A stretch of 64,000 nt of DNA. Source: Mactromeris polynyma. Lineage: Eukaryota > Mollusca > Bivalvia > Venerida > Mactridae. Shown piece after piece: positions 24,031 to 36,800 of this stretch (the first letter of the stretch is position 1; every line of letters starts with the position of its first letter). The notes below the pieces were generated by a model, which made no database searches, was not told the DNA's origin, and was given only the letters and a program-made list of their open reading frames with translations. The position numbers and the translations under genes were made by a program. The stretch lies in the NCBI GenBank assembly GCA_032209605.1, contig JASFXZ010000027.1:6901372-6965371 (forward strand), read 5' to 3'.

Positions 24031-24163
24031 ATTCCCGTCTGGTTACGCCGTACATTGACACCAGCATGAACACAACAAGCTAAATCTCAATGTATGATTC
24101 CCGTCTGGTTATGCCATACACTGACACCAGCATGAACACAACAAGCTAAATCTCAATGTATGA
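24031..24163. repeat. 66-bp direct duplication
   Basis: Two adjacent copies beginning ATTCCCGTCTGGTTA, with period 66 and few differences (ACGCCGT versus ATGCCAT: C-to-T and G-to-A changes). Confidence 0.85.
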
Positions 24164-24771
24164 TTCAAATGCAGTGTGCAAAAACATTCTTACAATGTAC
24201 ACAAACTTAAATCCAGTTGTTATTCCAGCATTTTAGATGATATTTAAATTTGGTAACACAGCTTTCATCAAGCAATAAACAAAGTGTACTCCAACAAGAT
24301 ATCTTAGAAATTGTAACAATTGCCATTGACCAAAGACTGTACATAACGTTAAACATTGATACATGTTTACAGAAATAAGTTCTAAAATGTCCATAAAGAC
24401 CAAACTTAATTCTGGCACATGTCCGTTAATATGGGTTTGCGTTAAATGGAGCCATGTATATGTTTCGTGTTAAACAAGTAACAACCTACACTAAACAAAT
24501 GGAAACAGTACACAAGTTTTTGATTTATTGTAGACTAAAACAGACCAACATTATGATAGAAACGAACAATAAAACAGAGAAAACAGTTTTATATCTTTAT
24601 TTAACTACAGTATACAGCAAAAAAATCAAAAAATGACTATAAATATGTCCAAAACTCACTGCTCATCAGTACGAGTATGCTCGACCAACCCGTTACAAGG
24701 ATGATCAACCAATCTGACACAAGTATAATTGACCAATCTCATACGAGAATGATTGACTGATCTGATACAAG

Positions 24772-24819
24772 CAGGGATTCCACTAAGTGTTGAATCTCAA
24801 GGGTCATTTGGAACCCCTG
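24772..24819 (+). mobile_element. Deleted 48-bp MITE relic, GGGGTTCCA family
   Basis: Keeps both ends (CAGGGATTCCA and TGGAACCCCTG) and the phrase TTGAATCTCAAGGGTCATTT, but the interior present at 29543-29736 is gone. Confidence 0.65.
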
Positions 24820-25145
24820 ACAAGTACTGTTGACCAGTCTTTCATGAGTATTGCCAACCAATTTTGTCGCAGAATACTTGACCAGTTTCGTATTGGTGTG
24901 GAATGAGAATGACCTAATACTTCACATGTAAGAACTACCCTTGAGTAAAACCTTGATCACTGCACAATATTCTATTACACAGAAATGTATAGGAAACAAT
25001 AAACAATAAGAACAAGCATTGTACAGACTTTAAGATTACCAATTATGTGCCGATACATCATTTAATGCTAATTTTTCAAAACGAGCAATTTTCATTTACT
25101 TATCTACAGTACTGAACAAAATGTAGCAACAATGCAATAGTTGAA

Positions 25146-25310
25146 ACCCAGTGACAGTAAGCCGGCACATCATGCGACGTGTGAGACACGGTGACAGTAA
25201 GCCGACACATCATGTGACGTGTGAGACACAGTGACAGTAAGCCGACACATCATGTGACGTGTGAGACACAGTGACAGTAAGCCGACACATCACATGACCT
25301 GTGAGACTGG
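25146..25310. repeat. 40-bp tandem repeat, four copies
   Basis: Unit contains GTGACAGTAAGCCGACACAT then CATGTGACGTGTGAGACACA, repeated at 25151, 25191, 25231 and 25271. Units keep several CpG sites. Confidence 0.9.
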
Positions 25311-26787
25311 AAATGAATCACTCGCACATCCTACCAACCGTAGACAAGGTCATTAAATAGAGTATCTATGGTAACTGGCAGTGTTACTATATATGATATA
25401 AATATTGATTTGTTCACCAGCCTCCTTGTTGACGGGCAAAACATTCAAATTAGCACTACATGTATCACATTGATATTAGTCCAAGTAAGGACAACAGAAT
25501 GACATACAATGGAAAGACAGACTTGAGTGAAGTAAAATTTAAGCAATATCCGACATTATGAGATTCACAGAGACAATAAAGTTCACAGTGGGGAATAAAA
25601 CAATCTCAAAATTACTTTCAACTTCATTTTCAACCAATTGTAAACACATTCAATCGGCAAAGCAATACAAGTATGTAGCTAACGTTATCTAAGGCCAAAC
25701 TGATTTTTGCTAAGCGTCAACCTTGCTTCGCTACAGCTAGCTACCTATTCGAAAAAACACGAAGTCATTTGGAAAAAAAACACAAAGCCAGAAAAAAGAC
25801 AATGTATCATTTCACATGTTTTTTTTAGGTAAACATGATAAAAATATAACTAAAGAACTTGTTTATTTATAAAACATTAGAAGTCTAACAGAAAACAGAC
25901 TTGTTTTCACTCACTGTTTTCGAAAATGCAAGTCAACAAAAGATTTACAAAAACATATGACACAGCAGTTACTTCCCTTGACAATTTTTGAAACTTACAA
26001 AAAAATTGTTTTCGCCTAAAAGAGCTCAAAACTAAGACGCACGCAGACGCTTAACAAAACAATAAAACAGCATGGCCTTATGGATACATATGAAGTAACA
26101 TACAAAGACATAAAAAATGTAGCTGCCAGTCAATAAAACAATGTTGAACATTATTAACTGTTAGAAAAGCCAATTCAATTCAGATCAAGAATATTGCTGT
26201 AAATTTCCAATCCATTCATAGAATGTCAAGCAGGAATGTTTGTCCTGACAAAAACGACATATAAATGGAAGAAAAGTCGTAGGCCACACCCACTACATAA
26301 ACCATAGCATAGAAAACTTATTGAAAGCTACTGTTAAAATATATCGATACAAAAACCAATTTTCGTAATTTCTTCCTTCGGTAAAAACCAAGATCAACAC
26401 AAATCTACATTCATAATAAGAACAACACACATTTTGTTTAATTTGTAGGTTTTAAGATTATACAAATATCAAATCTTACATCATTATAGTGAAGAGTATT
26501 GATCAAAATACTGTTGAAAAATAAGTATTCAAATAAAATAAAACACTGATCTTGTATTGCATGCTCCAGAAAAAGATCTGTATATTTCAGTCATAACAAA
26601 CAATGAATAACATCGCGGATAAAATGTATAATAAAGCTATCAAATAAATTTACATCTGATTACAACATGAGTACTATAAACCTTCAGGTAAGAACATGGA
26701 ACATTAACCAAACACTTATCACATCATGAGTTCCAATACTTGCACTGCTATGAGTATACTTCAAGCTGATGACATGTTTATATACTA

Positions 26788-27012
26788 AGTACATTTAAAA
26801 ACGCACATTTTTGTACCTGTGATATGTTTTTTAAATGTCATTTTAGAGTGTTTAAAAACTCATTTTGATACGGAAAGTACCCATTTATTGACTGAAAATT
26901 TAGCGTTCATCATTGTGTAAAATGAAATAATATCATGTTAAGTTGTTATCTTGCATTCCTAGGTATGTTCATGAATTCGAGAAATCATACATTTTGCGTT
27001 TTTAAATGTACT
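26788..27012. mobile_element. MITE-like element, 18-bp perfect terminal inverted repeats
   Basis: Ends AGTACATTTAAAAACGCA (26788-26805) and its exact complement (26995-27012). An inverted relative of the left half lies at about 32548-32683. No coding capacity. Confidence 0.85.
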
Positions 27013-27753
27013 GAAAAAAGTAAAGATGAAGGCGTTTAACACATTAAACTGCGACTCAATACTTTTATGATTAACTGTCTATTGTACACCTGGAAATTGT
27101 TTATATGTGGGTGTCATAACAATACTGCTACATGTATAACAAATTCACTAGTAGTTTGTTAATACTACAATAACACGATTGTCACAATACCATGCAGACC
27201 AGCTTACAATGTTTAATACACCATAAAGTATCAAGATAAAATTAATACAAGTAAACAATCCCAGCAATGAAGTAAACCATGTAATATAGTTATATGTATT
27301 CATATGTCTTAATTCAAACAAAAACCTACAGCAACCCAAGATATTTATACAAAAATAAATGCTGTATAACAAACATCACCAAAGACTAATTTGACATGAT
27401 TTGATAGTTGACCCAGTCCCGTCAGTCAAACACAATACACTACAGCTTTTGGTGCAAACTAGTTGACATATATAGTCTTATAAGTAAATTGTCCCATGCC
27501 AGCCAGTCTTATAAGCAGATAGACTCGCAAACAATTAGTCCTAAAAGTAAAGTATCCTATAAACAATCAGTCTAATAAGCTAATAATCTTAAAAAAGAAT
27601 AATCTTATAAGCTCTTAGTATAAGAAGACAATAATGATTATGATGTCACCTCTGACAAACAAAATGACAATATAATTGTGTAGAAAGAAGAGCATAATGC
27701 AATGTACGAGACATTCTGCAAGTGAAATGTATTTCCGACGCTGCATAACAACA

Positions 27754-27880
27754 TACAGTCAGACCTCGTTCATTCGAATCCATCGGTCCAAAATTTTATT
27801 TCGAATAAAACATGGTTTCAAATAGCCAATCTCAATTTGACGTGCGTAAAAGGTTGTCGAATAAACGAGGACTGACTGTA
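27754..27880. mobile_element. MITE, CAGTCAGACCTCGTT family, best copy
   Basis: TACAGTCAGACCTCGTT at the left and AACGAGGACTGACTGTA at the right form a near-perfect inverted repeat with TA at each border, as expected for Tc1/mariner-type TA target sites. 127 bp, non-coding. Confidence 0.85.
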
Positions 27881-29542
27881 CTTATTACCTTGCTTACATT
27901 AAGTAATGATATGTAGAGTTCATACAATAAAATGAATTATCTTGAATGATTTCAAACACAACACAGAACAAATGTAGTGGAACTAATGCATGTACAATAT
28001 TATTGCTAGAGTTACATTGAAGTATAAACGAACACTGAGTATTGCATACCTAAACATTTCTCACAGATTTTACATGGACCAAAGAAAATAAAAATTAAGA
28101 GAACATAAACTTTATTGTTGGTACACTGTATAAATTTATAGGCAACAGCTGTTCTCAGTGATATCACTCCAAGATAAAGTTGCAAATATCATCCACAAAT
28201 TGATGAATAAAAATATATGTTTTCTCATGAGATTCACTCGACAAAATAATCTAAACGGTGACATGTATTGATAGTTTCATTATAATTGCTAAAACAATCA
28301 TGATTTTTATGAGATGAAAACAAATCCTGAGATAGAACCCCTTTATAGGAATGTGATGTATTGTAATAAATACACAGAAATCCTGGAAATAAGCTGGTCT
28401 CGATAGTAACACACCTCAAAGCAGGCCCCGATATAAATAAAGGTTGCAATTTAGAAAAATGCAGGTTTTTAGTAAATTATATAGAGCAAATAAATGCTAA
28501 TTTTGACCATTTAATTTGATGGATCAATACGGCCAGGACGGGATGGCAGTGCACACTCTTCCACAAGGACAGGATCCTGCCTGGGCAATCAGATACTTCA
28601 CAAATACTGAAGATGATATATGCAAGTAGCATCATAAGGCTGCAGTTTTCACATGTGAATAGTACAATATAATATTCATTGCACCCAAAAAGACACAGCA
28701 AACTTACAGTTTTTTTTCAGAAAAAATTAAGGTTTCGAAGGATTTTCCAAAAATGAAAGGACTTTAAAGGTGTTGGAAGGTTTCCCTAGGAGGCCTGTAA
28801 TAAGCTGGTATAAAAAAAAGATTTCTTGCAGACTCAGTTTTAAAGATTAGCCACCATTATGGAATGGGTTGATTTTGTACTGTTCCAATTCTTTATTTGC
28901 TTACAATTACATCTAAACACCTTCCTTAGTTAAATATGATGTTAGAATTTCTAACAGATAGGGTTTCCCTAAAACAAAAACAGATGATAAGCCATCAATC
29001 AATTTATTTCGCAATCCTCAACTTATTTAAGGTCTCAGGGTAAATGGACACGTCTGTGATGTCCCCACTTAGATGGAATTATAACAAGCGTTGAGCAAAT
29101 GGCAAAAAAAAAACATAATGAAAATTTTCGAGTAATTAGCAACAAAATTGTCATAATACGATTCAGTACACCAAAAATTTAGCGTGCATTCCAGGTCCAA
29201 ACATGCAAACATAAATCAAACAATTCTGAGTATATATAATATTGTCTATTGAAGATAAAACAAGCAAGTAAAATATACTGAATATCAATAACCATAAAAA
29301 TAAAAGTCCTTTGAAAGCAACAAAATTCTTCGAAAAGCAGATAACATAATTAAGTTAACATTATTTAAAACATGCAGAGACAAAAATTATTAGAATAGCA
29401 GAACAAAATGTGCCTTATTCAGACAGCACGACTTACCCAAATACACCCAAATATACCCAAATATACCCAAATACTCTTCCTGAAAATTATACATTACCTT
29501 ACCAGTAGATAAAACAATCACACACAGCTATCAAAGCTTACT

Positions 29543-29736
29543 CAGGGGTTCCACGAGGTACTGAATCTCAAAGAGAATTTTGATAATTTTTTACAAGATT
29601 TTATCATTGTATAGCCAAATTACCTGTAATTCAGAAAAAATATGACCCGTCAGACAGAATCCTGAGGGTCAAAATCTGACATTTTTGGAAATTCTAGGGG
29701 TCAAAGGGTCAACTAAAGGGTCAAATGGAACCCCTG
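29543..29736 (+). mobile_element. MITE, GGGGTTCCA family, fullest copy
   Basis: Ends CAGGGGTTCCA and TGGAACCCCTG are exact reverse complements. Interior includes GGTACTGAATCTCAAAG and GGGTCAAAGGGTCAAC. Relatives at 8219-8374, 24772-24819 and 52029-52190. Confidence 0.8.
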
Positions 29737-30380
29737 TAACTCTGGTGACTTGTTAAAAAGTCACTGTTTTGCATTCACATTTAACAGATCGGTATTGACC
29801 ATCCATATAGTAAAATAATATAATTTCATATCAAAATGCATAAATATTCAACAAAAAACAAGCAGAAAAGTTCAAATAAGAAGTAAAATCTTCACTCCAG
29901 CTGACACACTTCGAAATTTCTTTAGACTCAGTCAAAAAAGTGACCATAATCGTAGCTGACTACTAAATTTCTTTCCACTCAGTCAAAAATACAATTATAA
30001 GCTTAAGTGACATATTTCCATCATTTTTTGACCCAGTCAAAATGTAACCAAACCTTAGGAGACAAATATACAAATTTCTTTCAACTTGGTCAAAAATGTG
30101 ATGGTAACAATTCTTCCCACAGCAACAGAGACCTGACAACCATGTTCTAATGCTTCAATACACCATTAAATATTTAAAAGACACTAACAAACAAGTTGGT
30201 TACATTAAATTGTATCTCTTTCAATACTCAGTCAAAAATTTGGATCTCAAATATTTTAGCAACTTTCTTCAGGTTGGATGAACAAGAAAAAAACAATCAT
30301 ATAAAAAAATACCACAGGTACTTGAAACAAACTATTTTAATGTTCTATAATATTATGGCCTATTTACTACAATAAGAATA

Positions 30381-30455
30381 TATTAAGACCACCTCAATAT
30401 TGAGACCAGTTTTCTAGGATCCCAATGATGCTCTAATTATTGAGGGTTTACTGTA
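30381..30455. mobile_element. MITE fragment, CAGTAAAACCTCA family
   Basis: GACCACCTCAATATTGAGAC and the end GAGGGTTTACTGTA match the family; the left end is missing. Confidence 0.55.
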
Positions 30456-30649
30456 TATGAAAAGCACATTTAAAAAATTTGAAATAAAACAATGGTTGGA
30501 AAGTTCTGATAATGTTTATGGGTAAAATGATGTATATGAAATTTTCCACAAAATCTGAGATTTCTATACAAATGACATATGTACGATCACCACGACAATA
30601 CACAGATCTATAACAACATTATCTTGTTTAAATTTGTCTACGTTTAATA

Positions 30650-30846
30650 TTACATATCTGCAATCACAGCACTGATAAGAAGCTGCATATCCTTCGCCCT
30701 CTTCTCTCCAGTCTCCAACACTTCTTCATGATTAGCAACTTGTTTTGAATCATAATCCATCACACATTTATTTGTGATCAAAGATATACCACATACTTCC
30801 ATGCCACAATGATTAGCTACAAGAACTTCAGGGACCGTACTCATAC
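30650..30846 (-). CDS. PNP: PNP last coding exon
   Basis: Encodes the C-terminal 64 residues plus TAA at 30650-30652: [17 protein letters not shown], then [11 protein letters not shown] and [10 protein letters not shown], holding substrate-binding Met-Ser, Thr-Asn and His. It ends IADM, a little shorter than the vertebrate tail. Confidence 0.95.
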
Positions 30847-33800
30847 CTGTATGGAGAGAGAATACAATAAATTTATCTAGAAGCATTTCTAAATATCCAA
30901 GATAAAATCAAAGTACTGTCACTCAATGCAACAACATTCTTGCCTTAAAGGTAGATACATGTAGTCTCATTTTCTATCAAAATATGCTAAGTAATAATTT
31001 TTAGAAAATGGCATATTAATGCCTTCATGCTGACATACTCTAAAACTCTGCATTGCAACTTTTCTAAAAGAATTCCTGGATTTGCAAAACATGAGTCCAA
31101 TCCCGGTATTTCCTATGCTAGCACTAACTCGGTGCATAGGTCAGGTGCTTGTATTTGCGGTTTTGCGAACCTTGTAAGAAAAGTGACAATGCAGTGTTGT
31201 AGCGTACATCTATATGAAGACAATTACCACCAATTTTCTGACATTTATTTTCTGAGGATATTTTTTCCAATAAATAAGACTATGTACCTTTAATTAAAGT
31301 GAATGTTATACTCAATATGGAGATAACATATTTAATTTCTCATGTCAAACAATACTTTGAAGATCTAATGAGTGAATCTAGCATCTTAAAATGAGTTTAG
31401 AATTCCATCATCTTTAAATGAGTTTAGAATTATTTGCCTTAAGAACTCAACTGACTATGAATCCTACTTCTTCATGTTAGATAAATATTTTGCTAGTTTT
31501 ATTGTCACGTTAATGCACTATCGTTAATATTCTCAATACAGTTCATACATATAGAGGATATTTGTTGATTTCAATCAAAGATCGAATTTTATTTCATGAG
31601 TAGTCAAAAGAAATATATGTTTTCACGAGTATGCTTTTTAAAAAAATTAAACATTATTTGAACCAATAACTACTCAAGCATCTCATTTACTACCCTGTGC
31701 GGTGCCTCTCCATGGCCGTTTAACACCATATCGATTTTTCTTCAACCGCTGACAAAATAGTGTGAACTTTTACCAATTTATTCAAGTGCACAGCAATGAA
31801 AAGTCGGTAAAACAACAATTTAATATGAAATATTGTGACAATCAAATCATTTATTCACATGAAATTATAAATAAATAAATATTTTCCAGAAATTATTCAA
31901 CAAATTATGGCGTAGCAATTTTCATATGTTCATCGATAATTGATCAAAGCGCGGACGCTATGTTGGGAATGAAAGTGACAACACGTAAAAATGATGGAAA
32001 TAACTTGTTAACAAAGAACTTTGAAATTTGGAGAACGCATTAAAACAGTCTGTAGTAACGGATGAGTTTTGCACAGGAATATCCGTCACTGTCACTGACA
32101 GAGATGACACGAATTCTCTTGAATGGTCTGGTGATAGGGTTACGCTACATTATATTTCCTCAAGTTTTGTACATTCAAATTTTTGACCATTAAATGGGAG
32201 AGTCCCATTGATCTAGATTCTGTGCGGTTGAAGTTGAAACTGACATTTTCGTGAAAATGGCTGTGCCATGTTAACTATATTGTTAAATGTTGCCAACGAA
32301 AAATAAAATATCCGGGCATATTTAGTTTTCGACGGTACAAGCACTTAAATCAAAATACACGCATGGCAAGATCAAAAGTTCAGTGATACAATGTGCAGAT
32401 TGTGTCGATATAACGAATATTCTGTAGTAAAGTCAGTGAAGCAGAGTTGTACATTAAATTTAGTATACTCGATACATTTGAAAACATATAATGTAACATT
32501 TCTCAAATGTCATGAACTTTTAATATTGTTGAAATATTGTTTCATTATACGCAATGATGAAATGCTAACTTTTATTTCAATCAAAGGGTATTTTCATATC
32601 AAAATGAGTTTTAAAACACACTAAAATGACATTTAAAAGACATATCACTGGTACAAAAAGGTGCATTTTTAAACGTACTGCGTATACATCCCCGACAAAT
32701 TGTTGCTAGTCACAGTAAAGCAGGAAGTATTGAAAAGCATAATTACCCGTAGCATCGACTCCAGCGACTTTCAGGAATTTACATTCTGTGACTGTTTCAA
32801 AAGACGGCCCACCGAGGAAACAATATACACCATCGCGTATAAAATCGGTCATTCCTAATTTATCACTGGTCTGTTGCATCAGTTGACGTAACCGGAAACT
32901 GTAACACTGAGATGCTGGAGGAAACCTAGGCCCAAATCTGAAATGAAATTATTTAATATTGAAAGATGAAAATATTTCCATACACAGTAAAACTTCCCTT
33001 AAGGACCAACTTGAAATTACGACCACTTCACTACAATGACTATTCCCTAAAAAAATCAAGTACTTTTCACCCATTTTTAAGGACTAGAAATGTTATTTTT
33101 TCAGAATAGAGAAGAAGGGATCCAGTGTATTTTCCCCTCATAGGTTACCATCATACAGCAGAGAGAAAATAAACTGTGAGAATTACTTCAAAAAGGCACA
33201 AAACCCGTTGAGTACCGTACCATACTGTATTACCATACTTTCACCTACTCAGCAGTAGGCCCTGTTGAAGATAGCTCTGTCATTTTTTTGCTTTCTTCAT
33301 TGTTAGTCTGTTTGTTATTCTTTTGTTCAAGGGCAATTTACCAAAATTTATTCATTTTGTTCAAAATTCAAGTACTTTTCAAGGAGTTTTTTGGCTTTTA
33401 AAAAATGTGAGTACCTTTCAAGAAGTGTTTGGCTTTTAGAAATTTGAGTACTTTTCAAGGAGTTTTTGGCTTTTAGAAATTCAAGTACTTTTCAAGGAGT
33501 TTTTGGCTTTTAGAAATTTTAGTACTTTTCAAGGAGTTTTTGGCTTTTAGAAATTTTAGTACTTTTCAAGGAGTTTTTGGCTTTTAGAAATTCAAGTACT
33601 TTTCAAGGAGTTTTTGGCTTTTAGAAATTTGAGTACTTTTCAAGGAGTTTTTGGCTTTTAGAAATTTGAGTACTTTTCAAGGAGTTATTGGCTTTTAGAA
33701 ATTTGAGTACTTTTTAAGGAGTAGGCATCAAAGTCAAGGACTTTTTAAAGCCTGTGTGAACCTTGCAGTTTTTAATTTTTCTTCCACACTTTCACTCAAT

Positions 33801-36800
33801 AATCAGACCACCTCGCAACTAGGACCAGTGGTGGTCAAATTATTCAGGTTTCATTGTTAACATCTTGATCAATAGAAGGTACAGACACATGATCTGGTGA
33901 ATATTTCAGAACAATTTCTTTTATGTTAAATTTAGTTTAAATAGTTTACCGTAGATATGAATACAAAAAAATAATATACAATTAAATTTTTATCAACAGC
34001 TGTAGTAAGTGTTAGACAAACAAGAGTGCAATGATGACCCTGAATTGCTCACCTGAGTGCCTGAAATATTGAAGTTAAGATTCTCACAAAGATAGCAAAA
34101 AATAGTTATTGTTGACCAATCGCAACGCCGCGTTATTTTGTAGAGTGTCACCACAGGAGCTTCTAGCAAAGTTTCATGAAATTCTGCATTGTGGTTTCAG
34201 AGGAGATCTCTTTTAAACAATTGTTGACGGACATACGGACGTTCCAACATTGGATGGACAGACAGACAAATGACAAAGAGCACTCAGAAAAAGCTCACCT
34301 TGAGCACTGCTAAAAAGTCATGCACATCAATATTAATACTTTAATTTATTAACTTTATTAAATGATGATGTATAATTAATTCAAGGCACATACCTTGGAT
34401 ATCATATATTAGATTAGCTCTCAGCTGACACATTCATTGAAAAGGTGTGTCAGTGAACTGTCTATAGTATACTACAATGCTATGTTTTTTTACCAATCAC
34501 TCATCATATTTTAGGTACACAATATTTAGAATAGTTTACTTTTATGATGGAACATCATTCAGTTCTATTTCTATTCACTGCTCTACTTTGTTTAATATAA
34601 GCATAATAGGTTCTGTTTCAAATCATCTTCTAGATAGAAGTTTCTTTCATTACAAGCCATTAAACTATCAGTCATTGAGAAACTTATGTATATCATATAT
34701 CTATTTAACTGACTCAAATGATCAAAACCTGAAATGTTATTATTCCAAACCCAGAGATAATATATATCTGTATCATTGCAGCCCTATGAATATGAATGTT
34801 TGAAAAAATAAAAGTGCTGTGTAATACATGTACAGAGGCTACCTTGGCCTGAAGTTCAGAATGCTGGCTAATTCAATTGTCTGCAGTAGCAGTATTAATG
34901 TCACCATTATTTAAAGACGACTTTACCACAAGTCTGACAGCTTGTTCAAACTGACAACCAATGAATGATCAGACTGTGTACACTATATACCGTACCTGTC
35001 ATCATTTGGTCCAACCAGGGGATTCACTGCAGCAAATCCTGGCATGTTGAAATGGTCCTTGATAATCATAATATCTCCAACATTGAAGTCTTGGTTTATT
35101 CCACCAGCAGCATTGGTGACAAACAGAATCCTTACTTCCATCAACTTCATCACTCGTACTGGTAAAATGATCTACAATCATCAATTAAATTTAAGTATCT
35201 TGACTTCCATTACAGTACATCTCAATAAAACACCACCTCAAAATTACGACAGGCTCATTATAATGAGGCATTTTTCATTTTTTTCCATATCTAAACTTAA
35301 TAATCAGACCAACTTCATGAATAAGAACGACTCGCTTCAGAACCAACGGTGGTCTTATTCTTCAGGTTTCACTGTATTTCTGATGGCCAAGAGATGTCGA
35401 CATATTCCGTATCAAGTCAGTAAAGGTCAAATTGGAATAAATACAAACAGCCCACTGCTTAGCTAACATCAGGGGCATGGCTTAGCTGAAATTGATGTGT
35501 AGGCCTAGTTTTAGCGGGAAAATTGTAGCTAGATCGTCAGAGATGCGTTTTGGTGTATATTTCATTCCTGTAAATATGCTAACCAGCAAAATATAGGCAG
35601 GTTTGTAGGTAATTATTTTTTTATTGCTTAATTTTTTATGGCCATTCAAGTTTCAACTAATTTCAGATCCATCCAAAATGTTTTGACAAGGGATTATTTT
35701 CAGGGCTAGGAAGGGTTATACCAAACAAACTTTGCTTTAAGGATGGCCTGACAAAAAAACAACAAAACAACCTACCTTATGGACATCATATCCCTCATAA
35801 AGATGTGCTCTACCCTGCATCAGAACAACTTGTTTACCTCCCAATTTACCAAATACTAGCCGACCAGCATGCCCAGGTACTGGAATATAGATGAAGAAAT
35901 CATATAGCATTGTGGTCGATATTATAGTTGAAGAAATCATATAGCATTGTGGTCGATATTATAGTTGAAGAAATCATATAGCATTGTGGTCGATATTATA
36001 GTTGAAGAAATCATATAGCATTGTGGTCGATATTATAGTTGAAGAAATCATATAGCATTGTGGTCGATATTATAGTTGAAGAAATCATATAGCATTGTGG
36101 TCGATATTATAGTTGAAGAAATCATATAGCATTGTGGTCGATATTATAGTTAAAGAAATCATATAGCATTGTGGTCAATATTATAGTTGAAGAAATCATA
36201 TAGCATTGTGGTCGATATTATAGTTAAAGAAATCATATAGCATTGTGGTCAATATTATAGTTAAAGAAATCATATAGCATTGTGGTCGATATTATAGTTG
36301 AAGAAATCATATAGCATTGTGGTCAATATTATAGTTGAAGAAATCATATAGCATTGTGGTCAATATTATAGTTGAAGAAATCATATAGCATTGTGGTCAA
36401 TATTATAGTTGAAGAAATCATATAGCATTGTGGTCAATATTATAGTTGAAGAAATCATATAGCATTGTGGTCAATATTATAGTTAAAGAAATCATATAGC
36501 ATTGTGGTCAATATTATAGTTGAAGAAATCATATAGCATTGTGGTCAATATTATAGTTGAAGAAATCATATAGCATTGTGGTCAATATTATAGTTGAAGA
36601 AATCATATAGCATTGTGGTCGATATTAAGGAACAGTCAGACTTTGTTCATTTGAATTCATTAGGTCCAAAATTCTATTTAAAATAATACATGGTTTCAAA
36701 TAGCACATTGGGACGTAATATTTCATATACGGATTATACCAAGTATTCAGATAGAAGTTTGTCGAATTAACAAGGTCTGACTGTATGTTGTATTTCTGGT

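Larger units (their letters stand above)
23901..30649. other. Region between FBXL and PNP 3' ends
   Basis: No coding exon recognised on either strand. Part is presumably PNP 3' UTR, which reads leftward from 30650. Minus-strand AATAAA candidates lie near 29004, 28892 and 24597; which is used is unknown. Besides the elements listed separately I see only A/T-rich sequence. Confidence 0.45.

Noticed and set aside
31027..31293. 88-codon plus frame in PNP intron 5
   Set aside because: It crosses a foldback element with nested inverted repeats and resembles no protein family I know.
35002..35184. 60-codon minus frame over PNP exon 4
   Set aside because: It is in another frame; the true frame reads VTNAAGG and is fixed by phase with exons 3 and 5.
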